Positions 1-9,879 are shown, counted from the first letter of the stretch. The stretch: 64,000 nucleotides of DNA from Leptotrichia hongkongensis (GCF_041538065.1 NZ_JBGORW010000005.1:62001-126000); one strand, 5' to 3'. Made by a program: numbers and translations. Notes: a model not told the origin generated them from the sequence alone.

Positions 1-1163
1 TATGGAATAAGACAAGACAGCATGTTTTTGGCGTTCAAAATCCGGTATTGTTACGTTGGTTAAAAGAAAACGAACCTAAAGCTTATAATAATATAGGAGC
101 AATTTTATCTGCAAAGGATTATGTTCGTTTTAAACTAACTGGAAAAGTAAATCAGGAATATGGAGATGCTTCGGGAAATCATTGGATTAATTTTGAAACA
201 GGAGCCTATGATGATGAAATTTTAGAATTTTTTGAAATTCCTGAAATGAAAGAAGCACTGCCGCCATTAGTTGATTATAATGAAATTGTCGGAGGAGTTA
301 CAAAAGAGGTTGCTGAAATTACAGGGCTTTTAGAAGGAACTCCTGTTGTAGGTGGATTGTTTGATATTGATGCTTGTGCAATAGGTTCTGGGGTTTTAGA
401 CAGCTCTACATTTAGTGTTATTGCAGGAACTTGGAATATAAATACTTATCCATCGAAAACACCTGCATCATATGAAAGCGGTCAAATGAACTCGTATTTT
501 CCAAATCGAGATTTTTTAGTAGAAGAATCGAGTCCAACTTCTGCTGGAAATCTAGATATTATTTTAAATATGCTGATGTCTGAAGAAATGTCCAGCCTAA
601 AAGAAACAGAAAGTATTTATATTGGACTTGAAGCATTTTTAAAAGATACCACGGCTTCTTATAGCAAAGTTATATTTTTGCCATTCTTGTATGGAAGTAA
701 CACCCGTACTGAGGCACCATCATGTTTCTTGGGACTTACAGCGACAACTACAAAATTAGAAATGGTTCGTTCTGTTTATGAAGGAATTGTATTTTCTCAT
801 AAACAGCACTTGGATAAACTGGAAAAAAATTTAGGTAAAAGGCCAGATGTAATTCGTATTTCAGGAGGTGGAACTAATTCAAAACAATGGTGTCAAATTT
901 TTTCTGATATTTTAAATATTCCTGTTGAAACTTTAGAAGGAAGTGAGTTAGGTGGACTTGGCGGAGCGATTGCAAGTCAGCAGGCAATAGAAAAAACTTC
1001 GTTAGAAGACACCATAAAAAAGATGGTTAGAATAAAAGACAGATACGAGCCTGTTGAAGAAGAACATAAAAAATATATAAAAAAATATGAAGTATATCAG
1101 GAAATCCTAAAAAGTATGGATACAACTTTTCATAGTTTAAAAAAATTAAATGAAGAATTATAA
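1..1163 (+). CDS. FGGY-family carbohydrate kinase, 5' end cut by window
   Basis: This is the C-terminal part of an ATP-dependent sugar kinase of the FGGY family, which phosphorylates a pentulose or similar sugar on entry to catabolism. The reading frame is open from base 3 to the stop, so the real start lies left of the window; the TTG at 48 is internal. The second FGGY domain shows a nucleotide-binding stretch RISGGGTNSKQW and a closing ELGGLGGAIASQQAI, both typical of the family. The section GTWNINTYPS and the SGGGTNS motif resemble L-xylulokinase/carbohydrate kinase members, but substrate cannot be read from sequence. About 380 residues are visible of an expected 490-510. An AT-rich hairpin terminator follows directly. 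Confidence 0.85.
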   Translation, partial: WNKTRQHVFGVQNPVLLRWLKENEPKAYNNIGAILSAKDYVRFKLTGKVNQEYGDASGNHWINFETGAYDDEILEFFEIPEMKEALPPLVDYNEIVGGVTKEVAEITGLLEGTPVVGGLFDIDACAIGSGVLDSSTFSVIAGTWNINTYPSKTPASYESGQMNSYFPNRDFLVEESSPTSAGNLDIILNMLMSEEMSSLKETESIYIGLEAFLKDTTASYSKVIFLPFLYGSNTRTEAPSCFLGLTATTTKLEMVRSVYEGIVFSHKQHLDKLEKNLGKRPDVIRISGGGTNSKQWCQIFSDILNIPVETLEGSELGGLGGAIASQQAIEKTSLEDTIKKMVRIKDRYEPVEEEHKKYIKKYEVYQEILKSMDTTFHSLKKLNEEL

Positions 1164-1169
1164 AAATTA

Positions 1170-1218
1170 AAAATATTATCCATTTAAAAAAGATAAAATA
1201 AGTGGGTAATATTTTTAT
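1170..1218 (+). terminator. Rho-independent terminator after the FGGY kinase
   Basis: An imperfect hairpin pairs AAATATTATCC (from 1171) with GGGTAATATTTTT (from 1204), ending in a short T-run. It starts a few bases after the kinase stop codon. Confidence 0.6.
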
Positions 1219-1586
1219 TAGTTATAGAAATATTTATCTTAACTTGCATATTGAGTATTGAAAAAATATTTATGTTTATAGTAGAAGTATTTTATTACAA
1301 TTAGTATTTCATTTCATATTATCTTAATTTATATTCGTAAAATTTCAATTTAACAATTTCATTAATTATTAGCTTTATCAATAATTTTTTGTATATCCAA
1401 ATAAAAAGAAAAATTGATTTTTATTAATTCATAAGGTATAATTAAAAAATAGATAGTGAATAAAGATAAAAAATAAATAGAGTGTAAGATTACTTAAAAT
1501 TCTAAGTAGTCTTTTTTTGGAATAAAATATTTGTGATAATTGTTTTATTTACTAAAAGAAAAATTATTTATATTTATTAAGAGATA
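1219..1586. other. Gene-free spacer with an orphan terminator
   Basis: I see no open reading frame with a ribosome-binding site in this 370-bp stretch. It is extremely AT-rich. The one clear structure is a hairpin at 1488-1518 followed by a T-run, listed separately. Confidence 0.5.
1488..1518 (+). terminator. Orphan rho-independent terminator
   Basis: AGATTACTTA (1488-1497) pairs with TAAGTAGTCT (1503-1512) with one G-T pair, followed by seven T. No gene ends just upstream: the kinase stops over 300 bp away and already has its own terminator. It may end a small RNA or a decayed gene. Confidence 0.6.
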
Positions 1587-1595
1587 TGCTATAAT
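1587..1595 (+). promoter_or_regulatory. Extended -10 promoter for rapZ
   Basis: TGC followed directly by TATAAT (1590-1595) forms an extended -10 element about 50 bp before the rapZ start. No good -35 is visible, as is usual for extended -10 promoters. Confidence 0.5.
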
Positions 1596-1645
1596 AATTT
1601 CAAGTGAAATGAAAAATAAATTTATTTTGTAAAGAGGGCTGTTTT

Positions 1646-2521
1646 ATGGATAAAGCAAAAAAAGAGCTGGTTATAATAACTGGAATGAGTGGGGCTGGAA
1701 AATCTGAGGCAATGAATTTTTTTGAGGACAGGGAATACTTTTGCATTGACAATTTTCCTATTAATTTATTTCAGTATTTGAATGAGATATTTATTAGCAG
1801 CGAGAAGAGAAATCGGGTTGCAATAGCGATAGATGTTAGAAATCAGGAGTTTATAGAACAATTGACAAAACAGCTCGAAATACTGGATAAAGAGGAAATC
1901 TTGCATACTATGATTTATCTGGATGCAAGAACAGATGTTCTTTTGAGCAGATATGAACTTTCCAGAAGAAAACATCCTCTAAATCTATATGATACATTAC
2001 TTGCAAATATAAAAGCGGAACGTAAAATTATAAAAGATTTTATGGTAAAAGCAGATTTAGTGATTGATACAAGTACGTTATCGGTAAAGGAGCTTCAGGA
2101 AATTTTAGAAAAGGAATTTTCAGGTCAAAGAAAAAAAATAAGCATCAATTTAACATCTTTTGGCTTTAAATATGGAATTCCACTAGATTTACATTTAATG
2201 TTTGATTTACGGTTTTTACCAAATCCTTACTACATTGATAACTTAAAAAATAAAACTGGAAATCATAAGGAAGTTCAGGATTATGTAATGGGACTGCCAG
2301 AAAGCCAAGAATTTTACAAAAAGCTGTTAGATATGCTTTTGTATCTGATTCCAAAATATGAAAAAGAAGGGAAATCACATTTGCGTATAGGAATTGGATG
2401 TTCAGGAGGACAGCATCGTTCAGCTACCTTCGTGAATAAACTTTATGATGACCTTTCACAAAGGATGGATTATCATATTGGAAAATTTCACAGGGAAGTG
2501 GGAGAGAAAAAAGAAATTTAA
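1646..2521 (+). CDS. rapZ: RapZ/YvcJ family nucleotide-binding protein
   Basis: A RapZ (YvcJ) family P-loop protein of 291 residues, the normal length. In Enterobacteria RapZ senses glucosamine-6-phosphate and presents small RNAs to RNase E; in Firmicutes YvcJ is a GTPase linked to competence and cell wall precursors. The Walker A motif GMSGAGKS lies at about residues 13-20, and the C-terminal domain carries the conserved GIGCSGGQHRSATF. An AGAGGG site precedes the ATG. The usual YvcK/WhiA neighbours are absent; uvrC follows after about 50 bp and may be cotranscribed. The family call is firm. Which of the two known roles applies here is unknown. Confidence 0.93.
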   Translation: MDKAKKELVIITGMSGAGKSEAMNFFEDREYFCIDNFPINLFQYLNEIFISSEKRNRVAIAIDVRNQEFIEQLTKQLEILDKEEILHTMIYLDARTDVLLSRYELSRRKHPLNLYDTLLANIKAERKIIKDFMVKADLVIDTSTLSVKELQEILEKEFSGQRKKISINLTSFGFKYGIPLDLHLMFDLRFLPNPYYIDNLKNKTGNHKEVQDYVMGLPESQEFYKKLLDMLLYLIPKYEKEGKSHLRIGIGCSGGQHRSATFVNKLYDDLSQRMDYHIGKFHREVGEKKEI

Positions 2522-2574
2522 TTTATTCAAAAATATGAATGCAAATTATAAAATAATATAGAAAAAGAAGAAAT

Positions 2575-4383
2575 ATGGAAAAATTAAAAAAACTGAAAAT
2601 TGAAGAAGAAATAAAATCACCAATTAAATATAAAGATATTCCGACACATCCTGGAGTTTATCTGATGAAAAATGCTCGAGGAAAGATTATTTATGTTGGG
2701 AAAGCGAAAAATTTGCAAAATAGGGTGAAATCTTATTTTATGAATGTAAATTCGCATAATCAGAAGACGCTGGAATTAGTAAAAAATATTAGGGATATTG
2801 AGTTTTTTATCTGTAAATCAGAAGTTGAAGCACTTATTCTAGAAAATAACTTGATAAAGAAGAATAAGCCAAAGTACAATATTTTATTAAAAGATGAAAA
2901 AACTTACCCATACATAAAGTTTACAAAAGAAAAATTTCCTAAAGTGGAAATTGTAAGAAGCACAAAAAAATTAAATGAAAATGCAGAATATTTTGGACCA
3001 TATCCAATGGGAATATTTTTTGCAATGAAGTCGCTCATTAAGATATTTCCAGTGCGAGACTGCAATCGAAGTATGGATAAAATAACAAAACCTTGTTTAA
3101 AATATTATATGAAAACTTGTCCGGCACCTTGTAAGTACAAAGATATCGAAGATGAGTACAGTACAAATGTCAAAAATTTTAAGAATTTTTTGAAGGGACA
3201 TTCTGACAAAGTTATTGAAATGCTGGAAATCCGAATGAAAAAATTTAGTGATGAAATGGAATTTGAGCGTGCGATTAATGAACGTGAAAAATTGGCTGTG
3301 ATGAAAAAAATGCTGGAAACACAAATTATTGAATACAGTAAGGAGATTGATGAAGATGTTTTTGTGTTTGAGGAAAAAAGAGAAAATGTGTTTTTATGCG
3401 TATTAAATATTCGGGAAGGGAAGGTTATTAATAAGAACCATACGATAATTTCGATGGAGAGAAGTCAGGAGGAGAATCTGTTTGAGCGATTAATTACTTC
3501 GTATTATGAAAAAAGAAATATTCCAAAGCATATTATTTGTGATGAGAGATTTACGTCAAGCGAACTTTTAATAAAAGAATGGGCAAAAATTGAAAAACAT
3601 AGAGAAATAAAATTTCATTTTCCAAAAATAAATAGCCGAAGATTGCAGCTGTTAGAAATGGGATATTTAAACCTGCGTGAAGAAGTGGAAAAATACTACA
3701 GAAAACGTCGTATGGTTCAGGAAGGACTGCGTAATTTGAAAAAAGAACTGCGGTTAAAAAGTTTGCCTTACCGAATTGAATGTTTTGATATTTCAAATAT
3801 TCAAGGAAAAGATGCGGTTGCGGCTATGACGGTGGCACTTGATGGAGAAACAACGCCAAAGGAATATAGACATTTTAAGATTACCGTAAAAGACACGCCT
3901 GATGACTTTTTAATGATGAGAGAAGCATTGACACGAAGATATTCCAAAATAGAAAATGACCAAATGCCCAATTTAATTTTAATAGATGGTGGAAAAGGGC
4001 AGCTCGGTGTAGCTGTAGATGTGCTGGAAAAACTTGGAAAAATAGAGTATACCGATGTAATTGGGATTGCAAAAAGAGAAGAGGAAATTTTTAAAAGTTA
4101 TGAAAGCGAGCCATATTTATTTGAAAAAACGGATGAAACATTGAAAATTTTGCAAAGATTGCGGGATGAAGCACATAGATTTGGAATTACACATCATAGA
4201 AAATTAAGAAGTAAACGAAATGTAAAAAGTGCATTAGATGATATTGCGGGAATTGGACCAAAACGTAAAAAGGAATTAATAAAAAAATTTGGATTGATAA
4301 AAAATATACGAAATGCAACATTGGAGGAACTGATGGAAGTTGTACCAGAAAACATTGCGATTTCTATAAAAGAAAATTTATAA
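2575..4383 (+). CDS. uvrC: UvrABC excinuclease subunit C
   Basis: Nucleotide excision repair nuclease that makes the 3' and 5' incisions at UvrB-bound lesions. The order of domains is classical: GIY-YIG nuclease at the N terminus (GVYLMKNARGKIIYVGKAKNL, roughly residues 25-45), a UVR helix pair near residues 215-250, the RNase H-like endonuclease (ECFDISNIQGKDAVAAM, about residues 400-415), and a C-terminal helix-hairpin-helix (IAGIGPKRKKELIKKFG). At 602 residues the length is normal. uvrA lies about 6 kb downstream in a separate unit; uvrB is not in the window. Confidence 0.97.
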   Translation: MEKLKKLKIEEEIKSPIKYKDIPTHPGVYLMKNARGKIIYVGKAKNLQNRVKSYFMNVNSHNQKTLELVKNIRDIEFFICKSEVEALILENNLIKKNKPKYNILLKDEKTYPYIKFTKEKFPKVEIVRSTKKLNENAEYFGPYPMGIFFAMKSLIKIFPVRDCNRSMDKITKPCLKYYMKTCPAPCKYKDIEDEYSTNVKNFKNFLKGHSDKVIEMLEIRMKKFSDEMEFERAINEREKLAVMKKMLETQIIEYSKEIDEDVFVFEEKRENVFLCVLNIREGKVINKNHTIISMERSQEENLFERLITSYYEKRNIPKHIICDERFTSSELLIKEWAKIEKHREIKFHFPKINSRRLQLLEMGYLNLREEVEKYYRKRRMVQEGLRNLKKELRLKSLPYRIECFDISNIQGKDAVAAMTVALDGETTPKEYRHFKITVKDTPDDFLMMREALTRRYSKIENDQMPNLILIDGGKGQLGVAVDVLEKLGKIEYTDVIGIAKREEEIFKSYESEPYLFEKTDETLKILQRLRDEAHRFGITHHRKLRSKRNVKSALDDIAGIGPKRKKELIKKFGLIKNIRNATLEELMEVVPENIAISIKENL

Positions 4384-4402
4384 AAATATTAGGAGGAAAA
4401 AC

Positions 4403-5419
4403 TTGAAAAAATTAATAATTTTGATGTTGCTTGGATGCAGTATGACGAGTTTTGCTCTTTTTGATAAAATAAAAAAGGAGATAAAATGGAAGGAAGAAGA
4501 ACAGCCACGATTTAATCAGGTAAAAGTGATTATTAATGGAGAAGAGAAAATGCGAAAGGTTATACCGGGGCGTTACGAGATAAAATTGTTCGAAATTACT
4601 TATCCGACAGATTTGTTTGGAAAGAACAGATTTTACAATGAATTTAACACCTTTTTAAAAAATATAAAAAAAGGAAAGAAATATTCATTGCTTCTAGAAA
4701 ATAGATTTTATCAGGAAATGCAGGATATAAAAATTGATCAGCTTTCGGAAGAGGAAAAAATATTAGAGTTGCCTGCATCTTCTTTGGATGAATATTATAG
4801 ACAGCAGATGGTTGCAATGTCAAGCGGTGCTAATTTGACAGAATACCTTGGGACAGATCAGGAATATTTGAATAGACAGATTTATGTGCTTTATGAACTT
4901 TTAAATAAAACTGATTTTAATCCCAAAAACGTTTATTCAGAACTGGATAAGGAGTTTTTAATCGAAGAGTTGAGAAATAATCGGAAAGAAGTTGTAGAAA
5001 ATTTTGAAAAATCAAATGTTGAATTTTTTATAAAAGAAACTTATGAAAATTCAGGATTAAACAAGTTTAAAGATGATTCTGTGTACAAATTTGATAAAGA
5101 TATTCTAATTTCTGATAAACTAGAAGATCAGGCAGTATTGCCGGAACTTCAAAGAAATGTTTATCTAACAGGTTTTCCTAACGAAATCATAGAAGAACTT
5201 GCGAAAAATCAGCTAAAATTAAAAAGAACACCATTACTACTTGAAAATAGTGAATATCATGGCTATACTTATAATGAAAACAATACAGTAGTGTTCATAG
5301 GAGGAAAAAATCCAAAATATTATTACAAGGATTATAAGATAAATGTCGTGAAAAAGCCAATAGAAGTACTTAGTTTGTTAAAAACAAGTTCAAACTACTA
5401 TGTATCAGACTTTTTTTAA
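4403..5419 (+). CDS. Exported protein of unknown function
   Basis: A 338-residue protein I do not recognise. It starts with TTG at 4403, chosen because a strong AGGAGG site lies eight bases upstream. The N terminus is a signal peptide (two Lys, then a hydrophobic run); cleavage could be type I after SFA, or lipoprotein-type at the LLGC motif. The mature part is charged, rich in Lys, Glu and Asn, and has no further membrane segment. It begins 19 bp after uvrC, so it may ride on that transcript, but it is an unlikely functional partner. No domain can be named. Confidence 0.7.
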   Translation: MKKLIILMLLGCSMTSFALFDKIKKEIKWKEEEQPRFNQVKVIINGEEKMRKVIPGRYEIKLFEITYPTDLFGKNRFYNEFNTFLKNIKKGKKYSLLLENRFYQEMQDIKIDQLSEEEKILELPASSLDEYYRQQMVAMSSGANLTEYLGTDQEYLNRQIYVLYELLNKTDFNPKNVYSELDKEFLIEELRNNRKEVVENFEKSNVEFFIKETYENSGLNKFKDDSVYKFDKDILISDKLEDQAVLPELQRNVYLTGFPNEIIEELAKNQLKLKRTPLLLENSEYHGYTYNENNTVVFIGGKNPKYYYKDYKINVVKKPIEVLSLLKTSSNYYVSDFF

Positions 5420-5584
5420 CATTATATTTTTTATATAAATAATAAATTTGTTTAATATAAAATCTTAAATCATTTATTTAAAAATTTCTGTTAATTTAAA
5501 AATAACTAAAAAAGTTTTTTGATGAATGATTTATGGATGAAAAAATATTGAATAAGGATAAATCTTAGAGAAGTAGGAGGAAAA

Positions 5585-7102
5585 ATGAGCGGATATATTT
5601 TGGAAATGAAAAATATACGTAAAGAATTTTTGGGCGGAAAAATTGTCGCAAATGATGATATTACGCTAAAAGTAAAAAAAGGGGAGATTCATGCAATTGT
5701 TGGGGAAAATGGAGCAGGTAAGTCTACGCTTATGAAGATTTTGAATGGATTGTATTCTCCGACTTCTGGTGAGATTTTTTATAAGGGGGAAAAAATTGAT
5801 ATTGAAAGTCCTACGACTGCGGCAAATTTGGGAATTGGAATGGTTTATCAGCATTTTATGCTAGTTGATACATTGACAGTTGCTGAAAATATGGTTTTAG
5901 GATTTGAACCTAAAAAGGGTGGAGTATTTTTTGATTTGAATACTGCAAGAAAGAAGGTTAGGGAAGTTTCTGAAAGATATGGACTGAATATTGATCCAGA
6001 TGCAAAAGTGTCAGATTTATCAGTTGGAATTCATCAGAGAATTGAGATTTTGAAGGTGCTATTTAAGGGAGCAGAGCTATTGGTATTTGATGAGCCGAGT
6101 GCAGTGCTTACACCTCAGGAAGTAAAAGAACTTTATGAAATTATGAGAAATCTTGTAAAAGAAGGGAAAACAATAATCTTTATTTCTCATAAATTACAGG
6201 AAGTACTTGATTTATCAGATAATATCACAGTTATTAGACGTGGAAGCGATGTTGGAGAACTCAAGACTGAGGAAGCGACGAAAGAAAAAATTGCAAATCT
6301 TATGGTTGGACGTGTTGTACTGTTTGAAGTGAAACGTCCAGATGTGAAACTGGGAGATGTAGTTGTAAAAGTTGATAATTTAACTGTGAAAAGTGGAAAT
6401 ATTGAAAAATTAAAAGGTGTTTCATTTGAAATAAGAGAAGGAGAAATTCTTGGAATTGCTGGTGTAGAAGGTAATGGACAAACTGAGCTGATAGAAGCTC
6501 TTGCAGGACTTATAAAAGTTGATAGTGGAACATATTTTATAGATAACAATGAGTTGGAAAATAAATCACCAAAACTTATTAAGGAAAAAGGGCTTTCCCA
6601 TATACCTGAAGACAGACATAAAAGAGCAACTATTGATGATTTTACTATAGAGGAGAATATGGCTTTAGGACTTCAGGATCAATATTCTAAAGGAATATTG
6701 CTAGATTATAGTGAAATTGAGAAAAAAACTAATGAATATATAGAAAAATATGATATTAGACCTACAGATGGAAAAATAAAATTTGGCGGACTGTCTGGAG
6801 GAAATCAGCAAAAAGTCGTTGTAGCAAGAGAGCTGGAACGTGAAAATAAATTTATTATTGCGGCACAGCCTACAAGGGGAGTTGATATTGGTGCAATTGA
6901 GATGATTCATAATACGATTTTGAATGAAAAAACTCAGAAAAAGGCTATAATGCTTGTTTCAGCAGAGTTATCAGAAATAATGGCGTTAAGTGACAGAATT
7001 GCAGTAATGTATTCGGGAAGAATTGTAGGGGTTTTGGATAGAAAAGATGCAACAACAGAAAAAATAGGAATATTAATGGCAGGAGGGAAAATAGATGATT
7101 AA
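5585..7102 (+). CDS. ABC transporter ATPase, BMP/nucleoside uptake type
   Basis: A 505-residue protein with two fused nucleotide-binding domains, the arrangement of RbsA/NupO/YufO-type sugar and nucleoside importers. Domain 1 has Walker A GENGAGKST (about residues 40-48) and Walker B LLVFDEPSAVL. Domain 2 has the degenerate Walker A GVEGNGQTEL, in which Gln replaces Lys, and an intact signature LSGGNQQKVVVAREL. Degeneration of the second site is normal in this family. The stop overlaps the next gene by 8 bp, so it is translationally coupled to the permease. A substrate-binding BMP lipoprotein normally sits beside these genes and is missing here. An AGGAGG site precedes the ATG. Confidence 0.92.
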   Translation: MSGYILEMKNIRKEFLGGKIVANDDITLKVKKGEIHAIVGENGAGKSTLMKILNGLYSPTSGEIFYKGEKIDIESPTTAANLGIGMVYQHFMLVDTLTVAENMVLGFEPKKGGVFFDLNTARKKVREVSERYGLNIDPDAKVSDLSVGIHQRIEILKVLFKGAELLVFDEPSAVLTPQEVKELYEIMRNLVKEGKTIIFISHKLQEVLDLSDNITVIRRGSDVGELKTEEATKEKIANLMVGRVVLFEVKRPDVKLGDVVVKVDNLTVKSGNIEKLKGVSFEIREGEILGIAGVEGNGQTELIEALAGLIKVDSGTYFIDNNELENKSPKLIKEKGLSHIPEDRHKRATIDDFTIEENMALGLQDQYSKGILLDYSEIEKKTNEYIEKYDIRPTDGKIKFGGLSGGNQQKVVVARELERENKFIIAAQPTRGVDIGAIEMIHNTILNEKTQKKAIMLVSAELSEIMALSDRIAVMYSGRIVGVLDRKDATTEKIGILMAGGKIDD

Positions 7103-8162
7103 AAATAAGATAAAGGATTTTCTACCATCTATAATTGCAGTATTAATCGCATTAATTATTGGTGGAATGATAATGATAACAAAAGGTGTAAATCCATTTA
7201 CAGCCTATACCGATATGATGCGAGCAGCTTTTTATCAAACTTCGCCAAGATCTCCATTATTTAGTGGACTTGCAAAGACATTATTTATTGCAACACCATT
7301 AATATTTTCGGCACTTGCTACAATGGTAGCCTTTAAAGCGGGATTATTCAATATAGGAATGCAGGGACAGATGATTGCAGGAGGACTTGCGGCTACTTTC
7401 TGGGCAATTACATTTAAAAATTATGTTTTTGGAAATGTGATTGTTGTAATAATTGTTGCTATAATTGCTGGATTTCTTTGGGCTGGAATAGCTGGACTGT
7501 TACGTGCAAAATTTGGAGTAAGTGAAGTAATCAGTACGATTATGTTAAACTATATCATGATTGAAGTGCAAAATTTCTTGTTAAATGGGCCTTTAAAAGA
7601 TCCTGCTTCACAAAATACACAATCTCCACGTATCTTTGAAGGAGCAAGATTACCGCTACTTTTTGCAAAAATTACAAAACAAAACTTAAATTTTGGTTTT
7701 ATAATCGCAATTCTTCTGACAATAGGAATATTTTTCTTTTTCAAATATTTTAAAAAAGGATATGAAATAAAAGCAGTCGGGCAAAGTGATACAGTTGCTG
7801 AAAATGCAGGAATCAATCCAAGACACATTATGTTTTTGGCAATGGGAATCGCTGGAGCATGTGCTGGACTTGGAGGAGCTGAACGTGTTTTAGGTGGAGC
7901 ATCACAATATACATATACAGAGCTTATAATGGGAGATTATGGATTTACAGGGCTTGCTGTGGCACTCCTTGGAAAAAACAATCCATTTGGAATATTAGTT
8001 GCGGCGATATTTTATGCAGCACTTGAAGTTGGGGGACAAATGTTGCAGCAAAGATACCAGATTGATAAAGATATTGTATTTATTATACAAGCATTAATCA
8101 TTATTTTCGTAGCATCAGAAAATTTATTTAAATTTATGCTTAATAAAAAGAAAACGGTATAA
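7095..8162 (+). CDS. ABC transporter permease, BMP/nucleoside uptake type (NupP-like)
   Basis: The first inner-membrane permease of the importer, 355 residues, BPD_transp_2 family with about 8-10 hydrophobic segments. The conserved cytoplasmic loop reads KKGYEIKAVGQSDTVAENAG, the coupling region that docks on the ATPase, and FKAGLFNIGMQGQM is typical of this family. The gene overlaps the ATPase gene and is followed after 46 bp by the second permease. Substrates of characterised relatives are purine and pyrimidine nucleosides; the substrate here is inferred only from family. Confidence 0.92.
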   Translation: MIKNKIKDFLPSIIAVLIALIIGGMIMITKGVNPFTAYTDMMRAAFYQTSPRSPLFSGLAKTLFIATPLIFSALATMVAFKAGLFNIGMQGQMIAGGLAATFWAITFKNYVFGNVIVVIIVAIIAGFLWAGIAGLLRAKFGVSEVISTIMLNYIMIEVQNFLLNGPLKDPASQNTQSPRIFEGARLPLLFAKITKQNLNFGFIIAILLTIGIFFFFKYFKKGYEIKAVGQSDTVAENAGINPRHIMFLAMGIAGACAGLGGAERVLGGASQYTYTELIMGDYGFTGLAVALLGKNNPFGILVAAIFYAALEVGGQMLQQRYQIDKDIVFIIQALIIIFVASENLFKFMLNKKKTV

Positions 8163-8208
8163 ATTTAATTGTCAAATAAAAAATATTGAGTCAGAAAGGA
8201 AAAATAAA

Positions 8209-9078
8209 ATGATTGTATTAAAACAAATATTTAATTTATTGCAGCAAACAATAATAATAGCACCTCCAATTTTAATAACAGCTGTAGGAGCGTGTATTTC
8301 TGAAAAAAGTGGAGTTATTAATATTGGACTTGAAGGAATTATGCTAAGTTCAGCATTTGCAACAGCAGTTGTCAATATTGCTACAGGAAATCCATATTTA
8401 GGAATAATTTTTGGAGTGATAGTGGGGGTCTTAATCTCACTAATTCACGCAGTAATAAGTATCAATCTTAAAGGAAATCAAATTATAAGTGGAGTTGCAA
8501 TAAATTTATTTGCAGCTGCAATCACTTCGTATTCTATAAAAGCCATCTATAAAACTGCTGGAAGTACTCCATTGGCAAAATCATTGGCAAATCGTCCATT
8601 AATGATAATCGTAATTTATGCAGTCGCCATAGCAATGTACTTCTTTTTATATAAAACTGTATTAGGTTTAAGAATCCGTTCCGTTGGAGAACATCCTTTA
8701 GCGGCCGATACAGTTGGAATAAGTGTTTATAAGACAAGATACATCGCTGTGCTTATATCGGGTGCATTAGGCGGACTTGGAGGAGCTTATCTTACAGCAG
8801 TATTGCTTCCATCTTTTTCAAACAATATGTCAGCAGGACGCGGATACATTGCCATGGCTGCAATGATTTTTGGAAAATGGAATCCATTAGGAGCAATTTT
8901 GGCAAGTTTATTATTTGCTTTTGGACAAGCATTTGCAGATATTTCCAAAACAATAGGACTGCCAATATCTCAGCAATTTTTGACAATGATACCATATGTT
9001 TTGACTTTATTGGCATTAGTTGGATTTGTAGGAAAATCGAAAGCACCAAAAGCATCAGGATTGCCGTATGAAAAATAA
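8209..9078 (+). CDS. ABC transporter permease, BMP/nucleoside uptake type (NupQ-like)
   Basis: The second permease of the importer, 289 residues. It has the family hallmarks SGVINIGLEGIMLSSA near the N terminus and the coupling loop LGLRIRSVGEHPLAADTVG, with a hydrophobic profile throughout. Together with the preceding two genes it forms the ATPase-permease-permease core of one transporter. The next gene, a methyltransferase, begins 36 bp later and could share the transcript. Confidence 0.92.
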   Translation: MIVLKQIFNLLQQTIIIAPPILITAVGACISEKSGVINIGLEGIMLSSAFATAVVNIATGNPYLGIIFGVIVGVLISLIHAVISINLKGNQIISGVAINLFAAAITSYSIKAIYKTAGSTPLAKSLANRPLMIIVIYAVAIAMYFFLYKTVLGLRIRSVGEHPLAADTVGISVYKTRYIAVLISGALGGLGGAYLTAVLLPSFSNNMSAGRGYIAMAAMIFGKWNPLGAILASLLFAFGQAFADISKTIGLPISQQFLTMIPYVLTLLALVGFVGKSKAPKASGLPYEK

Positions 9079-9113
9079 AATTTAATAATTAATAATTAAA
9101 AAAAGGAATAAAA

Positions 9114-9869
9114 ATGTCAAAATCTTATCAAGAAATAAATGCAGAAACAATTGACCGTTGGATTGAAGAAGGCTGGGAATGGGGACAGCCAATTAGCCAT
9201 GAAACTTATTTAAATGCTAAAAATGGTAATTGGTATGTCCTCTTAACACCAACAAATCCTGTACCTCACGAATGGTTTGGAAACTTAAAAGATAAAAAAA
9301 TATTAGGACTGGCTTCTGGTGGTGGACAGCAAATGCCTATATTTAACGCTTTAGGTGCAAATTGTACTGTGCTGGATTATTCAGACAAACAGCTAGAAGC
9401 TGAAAAAATGGTTGCAGAACGGGAAAAATATGAAATAGAAATTATCAAAGCCGATATGACAAAAAAATTGCCATTTGCAGATAACAGTTTTGACATAATT
9501 TTTCATCCAGTAAGCAACTGCTACATCGAAAAAGTTGAACCAGTCTTTAAAGAATGTTACCGAATCCTGAAAAAAGGTGGAATTTTATTGTGTGGTCTGG
9601 ATATTGGAACAAATTATATTGTAGATGAAAAGGAAGAAAAAATCATCAACAGTCTTCCATTCAACCCATTAGTCAATGAAGATCAAAGAAAACAGCTGGA
9701 AGAACAGGACTGTGGAATTCAATTTTCTCACACAATATCAGAACAGATAGGCGGACAGTTAAAAGCTGGATTTAGACTAACAGATATTTACGATGATACA
9801 AATGGATTTGGAAGGTTGCATGAACTTAATATTGCAAGTTTTGTAGCAACAAGAGCAATAAAAGAATAA
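9114..9869 (+). CDS. Class I SAM-dependent methyltransferase
   Basis: A 251-residue soluble methyltransferase of the Methyltransf_11 type. The SAM-binding motif I reads ILGLASGGGQQMP (about residues 63-75), followed by an acidic motif II (VLDYSD) and the post-motif FADNSFDIIFHPVSNCYI. The N-terminal part, with a Trp-rich EEGWEWGQP segment, is shared with a group of uncharacterised bacterial methyltransferases. The substrate is unknown. It closes the transcription unit of the ABC importer, with a terminator just downstream. Confidence 0.85.
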   Translation: MSKSYQEINAETIDRWIEEGWEWGQPISHETYLNAKNGNWYVLLTPTNPVPHEWFGNLKDKKILGLASGGGQQMPIFNALGANCTVLDYSDKQLEAEKMVAEREKYEIEIIKADMTKKLPFADNSFDIIFHPVSNCYIEKVEPVFKECYRILKKGGILLCGLDIGTNYIVDEKEEKIINSLPFNPLVNEDQRKQLEEQDCGIQFSHTISEQIGGQLKAGFRLTDIYDDTNGFGRLHELNIASFVATRAIKE

Positions 9870-9879
9870 AAATGAAAAA

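Noticed and set aside
5420..5584. Purine riboswitch before the nucleoside-type transporter
   Set aside because: The leader is AT-rich and lacks the conserved three-way junction and loop words of purine aptamers.
8877..9071. 64-codon plus-strand frame inside the second permease gene
   Set aside because: It lies in another frame of a well-supported permease and has no initiation signal.
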